This document shows, piece after piece, positions 38,264 to 51,473 of a DNA stretch of 64,000 nucleotides. Position 1 is the stretch's first letter. Every line of letters begins with the position of its first letter. Below the pieces are notes generated by a model. That model searched no databases, had not been told where the DNA came from, and saw nothing but the letters and a program-made list of their open reading frames with translations. Origin of the DNA: Gordionus sp. m RMFG-2023 (Eukaryota > Nematomorpha > Gordioida > Chordodea > Parachordodidae). Location: positions 91,964,334-92,028,333 of the forward strand of contig NC_088775.1 in the NCBI RefSeq assembly GCF_954871325.1, read 5' to 3'. Both the position numbers and the translations under genes were made by a program.

Positions 38264-38453
38264 GTGTTGTTATACGGTTCGTTTTAAGTCCGATTTTTAA
38301 AAACTGCTCACTCAATATTTTAGCCAGAAAAATATTGCCCTAACCCTCGAGATTAATGTCCAAACCTTTGTTCTTTTCTATAAACAAAAATCTTCAGGGC
38401 TTGCGTGATATTATTCTGGATAAAATATTGAGTTAGAGCCGTTTTAACAACAC
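38264..38453. mobile_element. TA-flanked MITE, best-preserved copy
   Basis: It starts GTGTTGTTATACGGTTCG and ends GAGCCGTTTTAACAACAC, followed by TA. Both arms also carry CAATATTTTAGCCAGAAAAA and its complement, so nearly the whole 190 bp can fold. Confidence 0.7.
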
Positions 38454-38459
38454 TAGCCA

Positions 38460-40400
38460 TGGTTGGTGGTCATAATTCTCGATTATGCCATAGTCAACCT
38501 TATTGGATGTGTTGTTACCATGAAGCAGTGCGATGGAGAATTGTTTTCTGTTAGACGAGCCACTTGAGACTGGAGCTGGGTTACTGCCTCAAGCTCAATC
38601 ATAGCAAATTTTAGCTCTATTTATTTGTATTAGGGGGGGGGGGGGTTTAATCTCAAAGGGGAACAAATGGAGAACCCCAATCTATTTGGGTATTAGAGGC
38701 TGACCTGATATATAGTGATGTTGATTTTTAAAATCGACCCGATTAAGATTAAAGCTAAAATATATTGAAGAATTTTCTCGCAGAAAAAGGTTTGGACATC
38801 TATTTTCCAAATACTGGAGCCTTTCACAATATTTCTACCCAAATCGGACTTTTTAGCAAACACTACGATATGACAGATGGTGGGCGGTTTCTTTCCCCAA
38901 GTTATTGAAGGCTAATGTTAGGACACGGTCTAGAATCCATGGTTGGAGATCGAGGAATCTGTGGGAGGAAAGATTCTATGAAATGAATTTAATATAAGAG
39001 TCACAAGGGTGAGTGGGTGCTAAATCCTGCCTGATTCTGTCGACAGATGGAAGTGGAGAACTTAAGTTCAGAAAGCGATCCCAATGGGTCTTTAATTTTA
39101 AGTGGACGCCAGAAGACCCTCCTTTTTAAAAATGGGTAAATGTCTATAAGCAAAAGTTTAGGTATTTTAATAGCTTTTTTCTTTAGTAAAAAAAAAGCTT
39201 GATAAATAGTGATGGCATTAGTTAAAAGGTGCCGTCAACAACTCCTTTCCTATGGGTGCCTAGACGAGTGAAATCATCTATGAGCACATTCTGAGGATGG
39301 TGGAAAAGAAGATGGAAAAGGAAGGGTAAAAAAATCTCACATTTTGAGATTGTCTAGAGAATGACCCATGATATGACTTAAGTATCTAATTATTTTTGGG
39401 GATGGATTGGATAGATAATATATTCCCAGAGATGGATTCTATGTGATAAGGATTTGCTTTTAATAAAAAAAATAAATTTAAACTATAAAATTTAATTATT
39501 ATAATAGATATTTATTTAAAATATTATTATATTATAATCTTAAAAAGAAAAATTTGAGAGGCATATGGCCAACTTTAAAAATGAGAAATTTAAGGGAAAG
39601 CTATATCATCTATTGTTAGAGTTTTTTTTTTTAAGTGTGGCCAAGTTCCATCTATTATATATATATACTATTTAAAATAATTATAATGAAATATATATAC
39701 ATTTAAAATGAAAATTTTTCAAGTGTCTTATTTATTATATTATACATATTAAATTGATTTTATTGTATATATCCATTTCCAATTAACATTTAAAATATAT
39801 ATAAAAAATTATGTATTAAATTTTAATAAAATTATAAAAGATTATAAAAAGATCATCAGAAGTTGTTTAAAAAAATATGTTTGAATTTATCTTTATGAAA
39901 GAAGGGGGGGGGGGTGATAGTTGGAAAAAGAAATTTTTTTGCCGATAATTAATATCTATTTGTTTGTTTTTTTTTAAATTAGAAATTTCTACAAAAAAAC
40001 AACCCTAATTTTTTTTAGTTTGGACAAAATCCCTTAGACCAAGAAGCCAGGACCTATATACCCCGGTTTTAATAAATTTTTTGAAAATGATGCATAATAA
40101 AAATTATTTTTTAAAAAATTAATAATACCGTAGGATATTAATAATAATCACTTTTATTGATTTTTTTTTTATTAATAAGATTTTCATACAATAAAAAATA
40201 ATAATGATCCATGTATATTCTTTCCATATTTAGTTAGTTAGTTAGGGTTAAACAGATATTTTGAAAATATGTATACAGCGGATGACAGCAGTTATCCTAT
40301 GAGCCCGATGTTCTTGATAGTCTTGGAGTTTTCTTCTAGAGTAATCAACTCTAATCTCCATCTTTTAAACTTTATATAGCTGTAACTGCATTACGCATAT
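38460..40400. other. Intergenic DNA, partly less AT-rich
   Basis: 38710-38875 looks like another worn TA-flanked MITE (AGGTTTGGACATCTATTTTC block). The 38880-39400 stretch is less AT-rich and includes an open piece at 39050-39134 (MEVENLSSESDPNGSLILSG) with AG before and GTAAAT after. It is exon-like but unrecognised and unlinked. Confidence 0.35.
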
Positions 40401-41030
40401 GTGGTTATAGTTTTTTTTTCCGGATCGACACTACCCTCAAAGTAAAACTATTTTAAATGTTTTTGCAATTTATCTAAAAATATAAAAAGTTTTAAATTAT
40501 TCAATAACAATTATATACAAATCGACGAAACCCTATTTTATATACAAAATTATTCTTTTATTTTAGCGAAAAAAAAGGAAGATATTGAGGATCTGGTGCT
40601 ACTTTTCAGAGGCTTACGTATAAGATTTTTGGGCGATATTTTTTGAATGTGGTGAGAAATTTTATTAGAAAAAATGATGAAATCATCAATATATTTAAGT
40701 GAAGTTCCGCCCATGCTAGCCGTTTACCGAGAAAATAAAACATATGTTATGCAAAATTAAAAAATGATATAAATCAAGATTAATGATACATACAACAGGA
40801 TTCTAAATTGTCCATGACAGTACAAATCTCAAGAAGTTTATAACATACAATTACATAATAAATGCACTCTAAGATGTTTATGGGTTAATTCCACGAATCT
40901 TTTCTGGACACATGAATTCTGTTGCGACTTTAAATCCCATCTTTATTCCTTCGATTTTGTATAATTATCTCCATCATGGCTTATTTTTTATCCATAATAG
41001 TATATATATAGATTTTTGAAATCCTCCAAT
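40400..41030. repeat. Dispersed repeat, copy 1 (partner at 59880-60560)
   Basis: Shared blocks in the same order include AAACCCTATTTTATATA, GGTGAGAAATTTTATTA, ATAAATCAAGATTAATGATA and a TCATGGCTTATTTTT block. Both copies lie within about 2 kb upstream of Ty3/Gypsy-like remains, so this may be a non-coding part of that family. Confidence 0.5.
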
Positions 41031-41589
41031 ATTAAGAAATAGGTTTATTTATTATTCAGAAGGAAATGAAATATTTATTAATTCACTTTTACACAATTTA
41101 AAAAAAAAAGAAATTTATCGCGACATATCAAAAAATAAAATGGATTATTTGAATATGTTACTTTTGGCAGTTACATTGGTAAAAATATAACTAGTTACAG
41201 TTACTAATAGTTATTTTTTTTAGCTAAAATGTAACTAACAATACTAATATATACTATCATCTTTATATTTTTTAAAAGAAAAATCACTTCTATTTTGAAC
41301 ATATTTTATCAAGCTTTTAAATATTTTTTTTAGCCACAATTTCTAAATTTGAATTGTGTTGAGATTTATAAATTTGAAGATGGTATATAATACGATAAAT
41401 CCCAAATAATTAAATTTAAAAACATTTAAAGGAAAATTTAATGTAAATGAAAGAAAGAAGAAAAAAAAGGAAAAATTGATGAATATCTTACTACCAATTG
41501 AATTATATCATTCCTACATATCTTATAGCATATTATCTTCTTTTTTTTCTTTCTTTATTTCTTTCTTTCTTTCTTTCTCAGAATCCTTC

Positions 41590-42346
41590 AACCTATTTCA
41601 AATCTTGTTAGAGAAAAAAAATAATAATATTGACAGATTTTTTATTGTAAGAATGTTAGAGTATTCCATGATGCATCACTAGCTGAATGCAAATTATGGT
41701 AATAAAAAGGTTTCCATAAAAATGCTAAGGATGCTTCGAATAATTTACAAAAAAAAGAGCCAACTTAATCTTTTTGCCCGAAAAATATTGCCTATGCCTC
41801 GAGATTTTGATAATATAGATTCCCAAATCCTTGTGCCATCTATGAGTAAAATCTTCAGGTTCGCATAAATATATTTTGGATAAAAGTATCGAATTATCCG
41901 TTTTAAAAAAAATATCGGCTCAAATCGATATTGTTTAATAAAAGTGCTGAGAAGTATACTCTGTCTGAAAATAGTTTAAATGGCTGTTATCCCTTCTTAA
42001 TTTACATTGGGAGCTGATACTAAGCACTGATGAAGTCATTGAATAATTTATCTAAATCCCAAAGAAGATTATTTAAGCTTATTAATTATAATTTTTTCCT
42101 ATTCTTTTAATACAATAAATTCTTCTTTCTTTTTTCACGAATAACTTTTCTAGCATTTTTTTAATATAATTTTTTTATAAAGATATTTATTTTGTAATGC
42201 ATACACCGATTAAATACATTTAATATACTTTATAAATATGTGTATTAGAAATTCTCAATAGTATTAAGTCACCAGTCCTTAATAAATTTAGAAACTTAAG
42301 ATCCTCCTCACATTCCTCTAATAGCGAATTTCTGCTCACGCGCCTG
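41590..42346 (+). mobile_element. hAT fragment with right terminus
   Basis: Coding debris at 41600-41755 parallels the hAT at 25078-26785 (NNNIDRFFIVRMLEYSMMHH against the same block there). The right end ACGCGCCTG at 42346 gives CAGGCGCGTGAGCAGAAATT from outside. A TA-flanked MITE-like segment (41765-41955) interrupts it. No left end is seen. Confidence 0.5.
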
Positions 42347-42639
42347 TGATCTAAGCAAATTTTTTTTGAATAATTTAACAAATGAATTCATATATTTTTA
42401 AAAAAAATCCATTCATTAAATCTTCATCCTATAATCATTTTTAATTTAAAGGGCGCCTTGCCCTGGAGTCATATCCTACGTCACTCGAGCAAAGATAACA
42501 CGTTCATAGTAAAATTGAGATATAATTATTCCTAGACCAGAGCTTAGCCAGGCTGGGGTTTTTCTATTACATTTTATTTCAGTTCATTCTATTAATAATC
42601 CAAACAGGCCTCGAATGCACATCCTAAATCTCTTGTAAA

Positions 42640-44090
42640 GTATGATGCCTTCATCAACCAACCTCAGCTCCTGCATGACAACCACCAAACAACCTTTAGA
42701 TGAATGCTACGACAACAGCCGCGACAAACGTTTTGATGAACGCTACGATATTCGCAACAACTGCAGCGACGAATGTTGCAATAAACGTTACGTAATCGTC
42801 ACGATAACCATTTTAATCAACGCTCCGATAATCGTCATGACAACCGCAACTGTATCAATTACTATGACGATAGGTACGACAATCGCGGATACAACTATTC
42901 TGACAACCGCCACGACTGACGCTGTGACCATCGTTAAAGCTTTGATCAATGCGATGACTACTATAGAGGTGATAATCAAAACAACTATCCACGTCGCGGT
43001 CATAATGGTTTTCCGAAATATTAGCCTAGGATTAACTGATACAACAGTGACAACTATACCAACCACAGATCTTATTTATAAAGATCGTTCTTTTCAGTCG
43101 AACATCAACATTACTATGAACATCGAAGAAATCGATGAAGATGTCGCAAATACCAACATCAAAGAGTACAAAGAACAATCTGAGACTCAATTACACAAGA
43201 TATGATGCGTATAACACATCACGGTGAACATTAGCGGTATACCCACTATTATGCAAGTAGACACCGACACCAGGCACACAGCTAAGGCCCTTGGGATAGC
43301 CACAACATGCAAGACCGATATGAGGATTACAGAATACGACGGCAGCACTATCAAGATCATAGGCCTAGCCAATGTTAACGTGAAGTCTGAAGGAAACACA
43401 CAAACGCTAAAAGCCATAGTTGATGGATAGTGATAAGAGCCCCTTGTTATGCCGTGTATGGCTCCACTCCTTTATTAATATATTATAATAACATACATTG
43501 TGGGTAATATAGGCGATGATCTCGAGAAGGTGATCACGACAATAAAAAAAGACCTTGAGTCAACACGCTCTAACAAACCCAAAATGATAAGGCAAGTGAA
43601 GATTCACTTGTATCACGATACTTAGACTCATATCCCCTAAGATAGTGCCCATATGCCAGGATGGATGCTAGTACTCATTGGACGTCTGGCCAAAGGATTA
43701 CATCATAGAACCTGTATCTCAAGTCAGATGGGCAAATCCACTAACACCTGTTTACAAGGAAAACGTCATCGTGAGGGTGTGCGCTGACTTAAAGGACACC
43801 ATAAACCCTACTCCAGAGGATTCTAGATACCTGATTCCGCAAACGATCTGTTTGCAGTTAGCTAAGGGCAATTACCAAAATAAATTATAAGCAAGATTTT
43901 CTGCCTAGGGATCTACTCATGATCTTTACCCACAAGGGCTGCGTTTAATGGCATATGTGGCGACAGAACAAATGGGGCAAAGGGAGGTTTTAGACAACAC
44001 TTGACCTATTAGAATCAAACGTATACCTAAGCATCTAGAAAACTTTATCATGAACATCAATGGCCTTTTCCACTCAAGTAAAACTTAGTA
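42640..44090 (+). mobile_element. Ty3/Gypsy-like retroelement fossil
   Basis: Remains, in order, of a low-complexity Asp/Asn/Arg-rich gag-like tail, an aspartic-protease-like region (~43224-43430) and the start of a reverse-transcriptase domain (~43660-44080). It is clearly broken many times over and lacks recognisable RNase H and integrase. No long terminal repeats could be delimited. It looks old. Confidence 0.6.
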
Positions 44091-44109
44091 AGGATTTCTT
44101 TGGAGGGTG

Positions 44110-45310
44110 GAATGTTGATATGTCGTGTTTTTAATAATAATAATAATAAACAACAAAAAATAAATAATAAAGTTTAAAAAAAAGAAGAAATATTGATTTT
44201 ACCGCAAAGTAACGTATTACTATATGAACTGATTTTTATTATTGTTTGACTTATTTGTTTGTTATATTTATTTATTAACACTGCGAGCGACTGACTTAAA
44301 AGGATTAACATGGTAAAATGATTGTTTTAATTTTGACTATATTAATATCATATATAAAGGGCCAGGAATTCGAGATAATAAATCATAAAATGTAATTCTT
44401 GATTTAGGGATCAATGCTTATAAATAAAAATATTTAATTTTAAATAAACGTGTCCACATTTATATTTCAATCAGAGATGGGAACTAAAAACACTAATTAA
44501 AGTTCTTTTTTGATATATTATTTGATTATGAAACTGATGAATTGATAATTAATATTATATCGCATTTATTATTATTTTATTAGAAGGGTTTTTATTTTAA
44601 TTAAAATTTAATAACCCAGATTTACCTATGGGTATTTCAACTGATGCTTTAAAAAAAAAGGTTTAAGAGCCGTTCCATTTCATACTGAAGGAGATGATGA
44701 AGAACATAGTCGTAGCCAAAATTTTCTTATAAGAGGGGTGGGCAGGGGAGAATTAAAAAATTTCTGAGGGATTCGCCCCGGATTTCATTTTGGGCTGGCC
44801 TTTGGCCCGCTTTTGCCCGGTCTTCGGCCAGGTTTCCCTAGTTTATATATAGTCATAAAATATTTTTACAAGATAGGAGGTTAAATTTTTATAATAATTT
44901 ATTACACTTTTTAATTAAAATTTGCAAACTCTGAACCATTAATTCTTAGCAACTTACATTAAAGAAATGTCATGAAACTAATATAACATTGTGTTACCAT
45001 TTTAGACAATGTTTTTTAAAATGAACTAATAAGAAAAAATTTGTAGCCCTTACCAAATCAATAATTCTTGAAGTAAACGACTAGTCCAAACTATAAGAAT
45101 TTATCTCTTAGATGTTATGGAAGTTAGATAAGTAATCGAGAATTATTGTGAGATATTAAATTTTTAAAAAAATATCTTCCATTTTTAATGATATATAAGC
45201 GACTAGACAGCTGACCTCTCGCTCATCTTATGCAATCAAATGCTCTCAGCATCAGGAGTAAAAATTAAATTACATGGACAAATAAATAATAGCTGGTTAA
45301 TTTGCAGTCA
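44110..45310. other. AT-rich DNA with one hAT-like end
   Basis: Near 44705 the sequence GTCGTAGCCAAAATTTTCTT followed by a G-rich run resembles a hAT left terminus. A GC-rich block follows at 44770-44835. No gene is supported. Confidence 0.4.
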
Positions 45311-45313
45311 CAG

Positions 45314-47390
45314 CAATGACATTCACGATGTAAACTGACATTGGAATTTATTATGTTAGATAAATTTATAAAATAAAAACGGAAGAAATAATTTTGAATT
45401 ATTTTCGCAAAGATGCCTTATTAGAAATGAATCATTTAGTAATTAGAAAATAGGTACAGACAATGACATTCATGATGTAAATTGACATTAGAATTTATTT
45501 TGTAAGATAAATTTATAAATTAAAACGGTAAAAATCTTTAGAGATGCCTTATTAGAAATGAATCATTTAGTAACTAGAAAATAGGTACAGAGTGAAAGAA
45601 AACAATTAAGATTTTATATATTATTGTCGCACCACCTCTGGTATATTTTAGTCTTAAATATAATATCAAAATATTAATGCTTTTGAAAAGCGGTTTTATT
45701 TTCATTATAAATTGGCCAATCTATTGTGGGATGAATAATAAGATCTTTAATTTTTAATAATATATTTTGTTAATTTTAAAGATATTCGCGTTTTTAAGGG
45801 GAAGAAAAAATAATATGAATGTTAGAAAATAAATTCACAGTTCCAAAACTGATAAAGAATCCTGAAAAGTTTTACATTTATATGTGATTAACGAAAGTAA
45901 ATATTTCAATTGTATTATTCGTATAAAATGGCAAAATTCACAATTTCAAAAAAATATTTATTGTAACATGTATTGCAATATTTAAAATATCTAAATTATT
46001 TCAAATAAATAGAATAGAATAGAATATGGGAGAAAAAGTTAGTCAATAGATTTATCATATGTGTAGAAACAAATACCTTATAAATAAAATAGAACTCCCA
46101 CAATAAAATTCTATAAAAGTATAAATAAATTTCTGTTAGATGGCGTAATAGATTTAAAATTTAATTTTTTTAAAATTAAGAATAATATTAATTATAGTAG
46201 CACAATTCATTGCTGTGGATTAATTTATTTATTACCAACTTATATAATGATAAATTTAAAAAAAATATGAAGTTTCTATTATCATTTTTGGAGTTATGAT
46301 ATCTATTCTTAATTTGGTCATTTTTTTAAGGTATTCGGGTTTTAAGGTGAAGATAAAATAGAGGAATGAGAATTCCCCGTACTCCTTCCAAATAGTTTAT
46401 TTACAAAAATATATGATTACCAAAAATTTTAATTTGGTATTATTTATATGAAATGGCAATATTCACAATTCAAAAAAAAAATATTTATCCAGTTAAAACC
46501 ACCTAGTTTTAAATGACTTCGAAATAATTGCTTTTCAAACTTTGTTGGAGCCATTTCTAGCTGGCACATTGAGATTAAAAATCCATCTAAATATGGAAGC
46601 ATATTCTCTAGTTACAATTACAAACAATATTTCTCCAATTATTATTACAAGCATTAGTAGATGGTAAGGGTAGATTTATAGTAATTTTATATTGCTATAG
46701 ATGGAGATGTGTACTCAAAATCTTTGTTATCTAAATTGATTGAAAATGGAGTTTTAGATTCATGACTTAAAAATTTGCCAAATTAATATTATTTCCACAT
46801 GTTTTGGTAGCTGATGATGCATATCCTAAATGTAAAATTTATTTTTTATTTAATAACTTATCTGTATTTTAGAAAATATAAATAATATATTTTTATTATA
46901 TAAATCAAATTTATTCCAAAATTAAAATTATTCTAATAAATAAGAATAAAATATGGAAGAAAAAGTTAATCCATAAATTTAAAATATGTATAGAACAGAT
47001 ATATGATATAGAAAATAAAACACCCATTATTAAAATTTTAAAAAAATATATAAATTTCCGTTAGATGGCGTAATAGATTTAAAATTTAGTTTTTTTTAAA
47101 TTAAGAAATAATATGAATTAGAGGAGCTTTATTCTTTGCTCTGGATTAATTTGTTTGTCATCAACTTATATAATCATAAAATTCCATCATCATTTTTGGA
47201 GTTATGATTATCCATTCTCATGTTAGTTATTCTTGAATTTAAAAAAAATATATTATTATTTTGGACTCATTTTGTGTAAACTAACTTATTATAATCATAA
47301 ACGGAAAATATTTGAAGTTTCTATCATTATTTTTTGGAGTTATGATGTCCATCAGTTTAGTCATTTTTTTAAGACGTTCAAAAAATAGGT
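45314..47390. repeat. Imperfect tandem duplications
   Basis: A ~147-bp unit (CAATGACATTCA to AAAATAGGTACAGA) occurs at 45314 and 45461. Further on, blocks such as GTTAGATGGCGTAATAGATT (46136 and 47063) and TTTTGGAGTTATGAT (46289, 47198, 47333) recur, so 45.8-47.4 kb seems built from diverged copies of one segment of 0.5-0.9 kb. No coding is supported. Confidence 0.6.
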
Positions 47391-47589
47391 TATATTTTTT
47401 GACTCTTTTTAAAATAAATGCAACAATTTTATAAATGTTATTTTAATCGCTAGACTAATTTACTTCAATTAAAATTTAGGGGCCCTTAAAAGGGCCTTTG
47501 GGTATTCATCTTAAAAAAGACCGTTGGGTATTCATTGGTCTTATAAAGGACCGTTGGTTCATCATAAATGTTAAATAAAGAGAATGATA

Positions 47590-48520
47590 ATAAATAATAA
47601 TAAAAATGTTTATACCAACCATAATTCATGCTTACAAGCATCACTTCCATGCAAGCTCAGGGGTATCGGCCTACGCTCACCTATAACTCTTTCTATCAGT
47701 GGTTTCTCGCCTATCGTCTTTCATCTGACTCACACATTAGCCAGCTTTCTAACTTCCCTGACTCATTGTTAGCTGATGCCCAAATCATTTGGGACACTCC
47801 ACGACCCTCCTCATGTTCACAGAGAGACTGGGTTATTCCACTCAACGGACTCCGTCGCTTATCTAAGCCTTCACGACGACGATCTCATAGTTTTTCACCA
47901 ATTGAACCAAGGATCAGGTTACGAGTTTCTGAAAACCATACCCTCCAACAACCTCGATTTGTTGCTCTCCGCTGACAAGCTAAGATTTGCTATCGGACTA
48001 GGGCTCAATTGCGAAATTGTTCTTCCATATCAATGCAAACATTGCAAAATTAGTGTCGACAGCAAGGGTAGACAATGTCTCCATTGTCGCTTTTATCGTG
48101 GCCGTTTTTACGGCACATAAATGCAACGACATTATACTACGCGCCCTCAAATCAGGAGGCATTCTATCTAGACTTGAACTAACCGGAATTTTTAGAACCG
48201 ATGGAAAACGTTCTGATGGAATGTCCTTGATTCCCTGGTCAAGGGGTCAGCTCCTGGTTTGGGACTTCACCTGCATTGACTCAAATGAACCATCTAACCA
48301 TAACGTCGATGCCCTTGCCCTAGAATCTCGGAAAACCATAAAGTAGAGTTCCTCTAGACCATTCTTTCTTATTCATACTCAATGCCTGCTCCATTGTCAC
48401 CACCTTCGTTAGCAAAGCTCAACGTTTTTTCAAAGAATAAGGCAAAGGATCAAAAACCCGATCAGCCTAAGGAATCCCTCTTCTTACGACAAAGACTTGC
48501 TACCGCCATTTTTCCCTAAG
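47590..48520 (+). mobile_element. Retroelement ORF C-terminal region, fossil
   Basis: Overlapping frames carry the Cys-rich block CKHCKISVDSKGRQCLHCRF and later KCNDIILRALKSGG, DGKRSDGMSLIPW and VWDFTCIDSN. This set is familiar from the C-terminal part of reverse-transcriptase polyproteins of dispersed elements in many invertebrates. The superfamily is uncertain. No RT core is visible upstream, so it is a broken fragment. Confidence 0.5.
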
Positions 48521-48529
48521 TTTCATCTC

Positions 48530-49695
48530 TTCCATTGAACAACCTTCTATATTCCTAAGTTTTTCTTTTTTGTCCCCTATCATTTTTCGTAAATTCTATT
48601 TCTACATTTTTTACCTCCTTTATATTTTACCTTTTTAAAAAATTGATTATTTGCTACTACATTTTGACAACATATCATATCAGTAAATATTTAAAAAGTA
48701 ACCCATGATCGAAAAAAAAAATTAGAAATACAATAATCCATAAATCTTATTAATTTATAATTTTATAAAAAAAAAAATTTTTTTTCTTTTTTCTCTTTAG
48801 CTTTCACCTTTTCTGGTGGTAAGCTCCTTCAACATCTCTCTCCACTTTATGTTATTGAATTAAGATAAATAGAAAAACTCATTAGTTTCTTAACAAGATA
48901 AGAAGATTTCTATCTTGCACATAATTGTTACATGTTTGTAACTTTATATTTTTTAACGATATATTCGATTGTATTAATATACTTTTTTTTAGATAATGAA
49001 GGTTTAAGGCGATGTTTGATATATTATATTTGTAAATTGGATAACGTTATTTTATATGATATGCATTTTTACATGATTGATTTACCTTGGATATAAAAAG
49101 AGATCGAAATTTATGAGTTAAATTTTATCAATTTAAATATATTGAATAAAAATGTTATTATAAAATATAAATTCTATCAAGATCGACATCAAATGTTCTA
49201 TTTATTGACAAGACGTTTCCTTCTTGTCAATAATAATTAATCTTAAAAAATATGAATTATTTTTAAAAGTCATGGAGGATCAATAATTGTTAAGAATATA
49301 TAAATTGTTTTTTATAAATATAGGCAAAATTATTTAGTTAATTAGGTAGAGGTATATAAAAAACAAATAAATCTATGGCTGTTTTCGTTCTTCCTGCCTA
49401 TGGCACTTTTGGCTTGTTTATTACTTTTTTTTTGATCCTAAAGATTTTACTATAGCTAATTGACAAAATGTTGAAGTTAATTTAGTTTTCCATTTATATT
49501 TTCTTCCAGTATTTTTTAACAGAAATTTCCCTTAAGTTCAGCAATCTGTCATATTAGCATAGCTCTGATGCACGGATGATGTATTTAATGACATTGATAG
49601 TTAATTGGGGCCCACAACCAACATATAGTTCTTTCGACGTCTTTTTCCTCTATTCCTCTATTCCTCCATTAAAAACAATATCATTTATTTTATTT
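48530..49695. other. AT-rich intergenic DNA
   Basis: No gene, RNA or clear repeat could be supported. Confidence 0.5.
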
Positions 49696-49699
49696 ATCA

Positions 49700-49913
49700 T
49701 TATGTGAAAGCTCGATTCGAGCCGATTTTCAAAAACAGACTAATTCAATATTTTATCCAGAATATTATTAGGCATGGCTGTAGATTTTGCTCAACCAGAG
49801 CACAACATTTTTAGTATCTATTAGCGAAATGGCGAGGCTTAGGCAATATTTTTCCGGCTACAATAATGAGTTAGCCGTTTTCGGCTTAAATTAGCACTTT
49901 AACAACACTATTC
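49700..49913. mobile_element. TA-flanked MITE, diverged copy
   Basis: GCTCGATTCGAGCCGATTTT near the left and TTTAACAACAC then TA at the right match the family. The left terminal GTGTTGTTAAA is worn. Confidence 0.5.
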
Positions 49914-49919
49914 ACAATT

Positions 49920-51465
49920 AATGTTGGTGTTGTAGGTGGTGTTAATATTCTATTTTTTAAAAAAATTAAATATACCATATTATATAAATTATCTATTAAA
50001 ATGTTAAAATGATTATCTAAATATTTTACTATATTTTTTTTATAATTTTTATTTAAAGATTGTTTTAAGTTATCAATAATATATATATTTTTTTAAAGAT
50101 TTCAACGGTTAATGAAAATATTTTTCCATCTTTATTGAAAAAAAAAATGGTAGTCTTTTCCACGCAAGGCTGATGCCATCCCCAAATTCTCCGTCAGTCT
50201 CAGGAAGAAAAAATTATTAAATGTTTGGTAATAGGGAATTAGCGTGTAAAAATATAGATTCCCTAAGAAAATTGGGTGATCATGTCAAACGGTCAGTTTT
50301 CCTGCATTTGTGTTTTAAAAACGGTGCCCTGTGGCAAACAATTCTCTTTAATTAGAAATTTTATCAATACTTACAATGCCAGGATTATTGTTTGAGCATA
50401 TATATTTAATGTTATCATTATCTATCATGGGGAGTATATAAAATGGGGAGGGGGGGGGGCTGATATCAATCTTTTGTAATGGGTATTTTATACAATCCTT
50501 TTTTAAAAAAACAAATATTAAGAGCTTGATCAGCAAAATTAGCATTTTTACTTAAAAGATTATGTTCAATATTAACTATTTGTTTTACATTCCTAGTGTT
50601 GTTAAATGGCTCGATTTAACCGATTTTAAGTTAAGATTTTTGATAAATTAATATTAAGCAAGCATCAAAATTTTGTTAATTGATGTCCAAACCTTTTGGC
50701 CATATGAGCAAAACAGGATTGCGTAATATTGGCTAAAATATTGGGTTAGCCATGGTTAAATGCTGAGCCGTATCTTCAATTAGTAATTCTTGGTGGATAT
50801 TATTGGGTGTTTGGTACTACTTCAACTTTATTAACAATTGTTTTGTAAACGTATCGCGGTGTGCGTGTGAATATATAGATTGAAATATTTTCTTATTGCC
50901 GTGAGTTATTTTATCAGGATATTTACCTAAATATTCGGCAATATAAATATTCTGTAATTCGTTAATTGATGATGCCCGACCCCGATTATTTTAAATAGAA
51001 TTACACCCGAGCCTGTACGGGCCAGACCTAACTTTGCAGATCTCTAGAATATATTACAGTTAATATTTTAACAAATCTTATTAATCATTGCTCTTGATGA
51101 TAAATATAGCAACAATTTACATTGAATTATTTAACGCCATCTATTTATTTTTAAAAAATGAAATTAAAAATTAATCTTCATATTATTCATCCCACAATGC
51201 CTTTAAAAGATATTCTCTGATGTCCTTATCAATATTTTATAGTTTTCTGTAAAATACTATATTGGTAAAAATTATTTGATTGTCATATGATAAATGATAA
51301 AATTAGATATACTGTAAATCTACAACATATAATATTCCACTGTTTGTAATGTGCTTTAATTTTTTTATTTAATTTATGATTTAATTTTTTCAATAGTTTT
51401 ATGATTATATTTTAATCATATTAAAATAAATAAATTAAAATTACTAACTTTATAAAAAATTATAT
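49920..51465. other. AT-rich intergenic DNA with one more TA-flanked MITE
   Basis: A TA-flanked MITE begins GTGTTGTTAAATGGCTCGAT at 50596 and runs to ~50775, where GAGCCGT survives but the last bases do not. A poly-G run lies at ~50449. No gene is seen. Confidence 0.5.
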
Positions 51466-51473
51466 TTGATATA

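Noticed and set aside
42788-43066. Minus-strand Val/Ile-rich open frame
   Set aside because: Shadow of the low-complexity gag-like region on the plus strand.
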